64,000 bases of DNA from Chromatiaceae bacterium (GTDB lineage: Bacteria; Pseudomonadota; Gammaproteobacteria; Chromatiales; Chromatiaceae): contig JACKMX010000003.1 of NCBI GenBank assembly GCA_024235175.1, positions 372,001 through 436,000 on the forward strand, written 5' to 3'. A program made the position numbers and the translations under genes. Below are positions 62,016 to 64,000 of this stretch, piece after piece. Each line of letters begins with the position of its first letter. The first letter of the stretch is position 1. The notes under the pieces are model-generated. The model was given only the letters and a program-made list of their open reading frames with translations, was not told where the DNA came from and did not search any database.

Positions 62016-62511
62016 TATACGTCGCTGCACTGTTCTATAAACTCCCTCTCCCTCTGGGAGACGACTGCAGGGATGCAGGAGGTAGAGTAACGCATGGAGC
62101 GGTTACCGAGGGCTGGGGTGAGGGAATCTAAAAAAGGTAAGTTACTGTTTTTATATATCCCCTCATCCTGTCCTTCTCCCTGAGGGGGGTGTCGCAAAAG
62201 GTTTTATCCCTTCTCCCTTCGAGGGAGAAGGCCAGGATGAGGGTGATTAAAATCAGGGACTTATCTTCTGCACCCTCACCCCAACCCTCTCCCTCACGAG
62301 GGAGAGGGGGCTTTTGCGACACCCTCCTGAGGGAGAAGGGACCGCAGAATGATGAATTTCAAGTCAATGAAACGATTGGCGGTAGTTTCACATGAAGAAT
62401 TCATGGGCTTATATCGAGCACCCAACTGTTTATGGGACAGCAGTAACGTCGCTGCCGTTTCCTGCTCGCCCGTTGTTGCCGGGCTATGGTGCAAAGGGTT
62501 GAGGTTGATAG
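62016..62511. other. Repeat-filled gap between nosH and nosF
   Basis: No gene. It holds the long inverted repeat (62171-62341) and a related CTCCCTCTCCCTCTGGGAG run at 62041. A ribosome binding site for nosF (GGTTGAGGTTG) is at the end. Confidence 0.6.
62171..62341. repeat. Large nested palindromic repeat
   Basis: Outer arms TCTCCCTGAGGGGGGTGTCG, then CAAAAG (to 62200), are inverted at CTTTTGCGACACCCTCCTGA, then GGGAGAAGG (from 62311). Inside are two perfect hairpins: CCTTCTCCCTTCGAGGGAGA (near 62210) and CCCTCTCCCTCACGAGGGAG (near 62285). The whole could form a branched RNA or DNA structure. Confidence 0.8.
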
Positions 62512-63399
62512 ATGATTCAATTTGAGGGCGTCGTTAAGCGTTTTCGGCGAAATCAGGTGTTGCAGGGGGTTGACCTCTCCATAGAACGGGGCGACCGGGT
62601 GGCGCTGGTGGGGTCCAATGGGGCTGGCAAGACAACGCTGATCCGTTGCCTGCTGGGCGAATATACCTGTGAGGGAAGGGTCAAGGTGGACGACCTTGAT
62701 CCGCGCGTACATCGCCGGAAAGTGCTCTCCAAGGTGGGTTTTGTACCCCAACTCCCTCCTCCATTGAAAATGCCGGTTCGGCAGTTGGTGCGGTTTGCCG
62801 CCAGCCTGTGCGGTGCCGATCCACTGCGTATGGAGGCGGTGGCCGGACGTCTCGGGCTGGATGTGGAGAGCTTTCACGGTCAGCCGTTCGTCAAACTCTC
62901 CGGCGGGCAGAAACAGAAGCTGCTGATTGCCATAGCGCTTGGCCGGGACAGCGAACTGTTGGTGCTGGATGAGCCGGCGGCCAACCTGGACCCGGAAGCA
63001 CGGCATATTTTTTTCCAGCTGCTGGCTGAGAAAAAGGATACCGCGGCCATGCTGATCTCAAGCCACCGTCTGGACGAGGTTGCCTCGCTGGTTAATCGGG
63101 TGGTGGAGATGGACCAGGGTAATGTGGTGCTGGACGACCGGGTGGCGGATCTGGTGGATCTATCCTCGCGCCTGCGCTGCCGGATAAGCCTGAACCAGCC
63201 TGAGGAGGCCTTCGCCAAAACCATCGGTGAGTGGAAATTCAAGGGAACGGAAAACGGCCTGGTATGGGAGGGCTATGTGGCTGGGCCGGATCGTCTGCGT
63301 TTTCTTGGCGTATTGGCGCGTTATGCAGCCTTGCTGGCGGGCATCAGCATGCATGAGGCTGAGACGGAGACTGATCGCGGAGCTGCGGCCAATGGCTGA
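62512..63399 (+). CDS. nosF: NosF, ABC transporter ATPase for NosZ assembly
   Basis: The product is 295 residues, the normal NosF size. Walker A is LVGSNGAGKTTLIRCLLG (about residue 34), the Q-loop is in VGFVPQLPPPLK, the signature is KLSGGQKQKLLIAIAL, Walker B LLVLDEPAANLDPE and the H-loop in LISSHRLDEVAS. It powers the NosFY complex with periplasmic NosD, which supplies sulfur or copper for the CuZ site. Its stop overlaps the nosL start by eight bases, so translation is coupled. Confidence 0.93.
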   Translation: MIQFEGVVKRFRRNQVLQGVDLSIERGDRVALVGSNGAGKTTLIRCLLGEYTCEGRVKVDDLDPRVHRRKVLSKVGFVPQLPPPLKMPVRQLVRFAASLCGADPLRMEAVAGRLGLDVESFHGQPFVKLSGGQKQKLLIAIALGRDSELLVLDEPAANLDPEARHIFFQLLAEKKDTAAMLISSHRLDEVASLVNRVVEMDQGNVVLDDRVADLVDLSSRLRCRISLNQPEEAFAKTIGEWKFKGTENGLVWEGYVAGPDRLRFLGVLARYAALLAGISMHEAETETDRGAAANG

Positions 63400-63925
63400 T
63401 TGTCTGCGGCCGGTTATCATGCTGCAGGCGTTGATTCTGCTGTGCGCCTGCTCCGCTGATCCCGGCACCGGTCCCGCGGAAGTCAAATGGGACAGAACCG
63501 CCTGCGAGCGTTGCCGCATGGTACTCAGCGACCGCCATTTTGCCGCTCAGGTGCGCTATCTCCCTGAGGGGAAGAGACGCAGTAAAGTGGTCCAGTTCGA
63601 TGATTTTGGTTGTGCTGCTCTCTGGTTGCAGGACAAGCCCTGGAAGGATGATCCAACGACCCAGTTCTGGGTGGCTGACCACCGCACCGGAGAGTGGATC
63701 GATGCCCGCGCCGCAAGTTATATAAAAGATAAGTTGACGCCGATGGAGTACGCACTGGGCGCACAGAGCGATCCCGCCCCGGGCGCGCTCGATTTCGAGC
63801 AGGCCAAAGTGCATGTGGCGGAGGTGGAGAAGCGGTTTAGTATTCACGGGGTGCAGCTGCTGGATAAGCTGAAAGCGCAGCAGGAAAAACGCGAGACCAG
63901 GCGGAAATCAGAGCCAGAACGTTGA
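63392..63925 (+). CDS. nosL: NosL, copper-binding lipoprotein
   Basis: The frame is open from 63227, but the ATG at 63392 (MADCLRPVIMLQALILLCAC) overlaps the nosF stop by eight bases and starts a lipoprotein signal (LLCAC lipobox), giving 177 residues. The copper motif is TACERCRMVLSDRHFAAQV (Cys-x2-Cys-x-Met), and VQFDDFGCAALWLQDKPW fits the NosL fold. NosL binds Cu(I) and delivers it for CuZ formation at the outer membrane or periplasmic face. It is followed after 10 bases by nosY, completing the usual nosDGHFLY-like order. Confidence 0.93.
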   Translation: MADCLRPVIMLQALILLCACSADPGTGPAEVKWDRTACERCRMVLSDRHFAAQVRYLPEGKRRSKVVQFDDFGCAALWLQDKPWKDDPTTQFWVADHRTGEWIDARAASYIKDKLTPMEYALGAQSDPAPGALDFEQAKVHVAEVEKRFSIHGVQLLDKLKAQQEKRETRRKSEPER

Positions 63926-63935
63926 GATACCGAAA

Positions 63936-64000
63936 ATGAAACATCTATGGCTCAATGCCTATGCCGATATCGTGGAATCCCTTCGGGCGCGCTGGTTTCT
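63936..64000 (+). CDS. nosY: NosY, ABC transporter permease, 5' end only
   Basis: A frame starts at the ATG at 63936 and runs off the window: MKHLWLNAYADIVESLRARW, then F. The order F-L-Y and the ADIVESLRARWF sequence (typical NosY start, cytoplasmic helix before the first membrane segment) support the permease partner of NosF. About 21 codons are visible. Confidence 0.8.
   Translation, partial: MKHLWLNAYADIVESLRARWF

Noticed and set aside
1..64000. tRNA or rRNA genes
   Set aside because: No cloverleaf-like GTTCGANTC segments with matching arms or rRNA-like conserved words were found by reading both strands.

Overview
The window reads as a chromosomal segment of a gammaproteobacterium. Evidence: a Gram-negative lipid A/core set (LpxL-, HldE-, MsbA- and WaaA-type genes), Pseudomonas-like O-antigen enzymes (WbpP-, WbpE- and WbpM-type), RapA, and a clade II (Sec-exported) nitrous oxide reductase cluster with several c-type cytochromes. 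A denitrifying, perhaps sulfur-oxidising Chromatiales/Sedimenticola-like organism would fit, but no rRNA or other taxonomic marker is present, so this is inference.

Layout. (1) 1-10.1 kb: outer-membrane polysaccharide genes: two GT4 glycosyltransferases, lipid A acyltransferase, hldE, msbA, ugd, a WbpP-like epimerase and a WbpE-like aminotransferase. (2) 10.15-10.9 kb: a REP-associated (RAYT, Y1/HUH) transposase flanked by an inverted repeat. (3) 11.2-31.6 kb: the variable O-antigen/capsule locus: Wzx flippase, asparagine-synthase-like amidotransferase, glycosyltransferases, sulfotransferase, Wzy-like polymerase, then a long minus-strand operon (aminotransferase, two-subunit TPP-dependent E1 enzyme, initiating sugar-phosphate transferase, two P-loop kinases, glycosyltransferase, methyltransferase), a second methyltransferase, a WbpM/CapD-like dehydratase and a Wzz-like chain-length protein. 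(4) 32-36 kb: waaA, pcm and dgt, with a palindromic MITE-like element whose right end supplies the dgt ribosome binding site. (5) 36.2-49.3 kb: an accessory island of exported proteins (a frameshifted hypothetical, a 970-residue SEL1-repeat protein, a 1332-residue peptidoglycan-binding/WD40 protein, a DUF1036-like protein and a cysteine-paired PASTA-like protein) interrupted by an IS3-family and an IS256-family element. (6) 49.6-52.5 kb: rapA. (7) 52.7-64 kb: the nos cluster: small cytochrome c, nosZ, a paralogous small cytochrome c, a dihaem cytochrome c, nosB, nosD, nosG, nosH, nosF, nosL and the beginning of nosY, with three FNR/NNR-type boxes upstream of nosZ and of two cytochrome genes.

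How the genes work together. Regions 1-4 supply heptose activation, Kdo transfer, lipid A acylation and export, plus an undecaprenyl-linked, Wzx/Wzy/Wzz-assembled polymer. The polymer probably carries uronic acids (Ugd), N-acetyl-hexosamines, amide groups, methyl groups, sulfate and possibly a carbon-branched sugar. In region 7 NosZ reduces N2O in the periplasm, NosD/F/Y/L assemble or maintain its copper centre, and NosG/H with the c-type cytochromes carry quinol electrons to it. The island in region 5 is the least explained part; its proteins look exported and share no metabolic theme, so an envelope or cell-interaction role is only a guess.

No tRNA, rRNA, CRISPR array, phage or replication origin was recognised. 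Start codons were revised to ATG or to the codon with the best ribosome binding site where the longest open frame looked over-extended.
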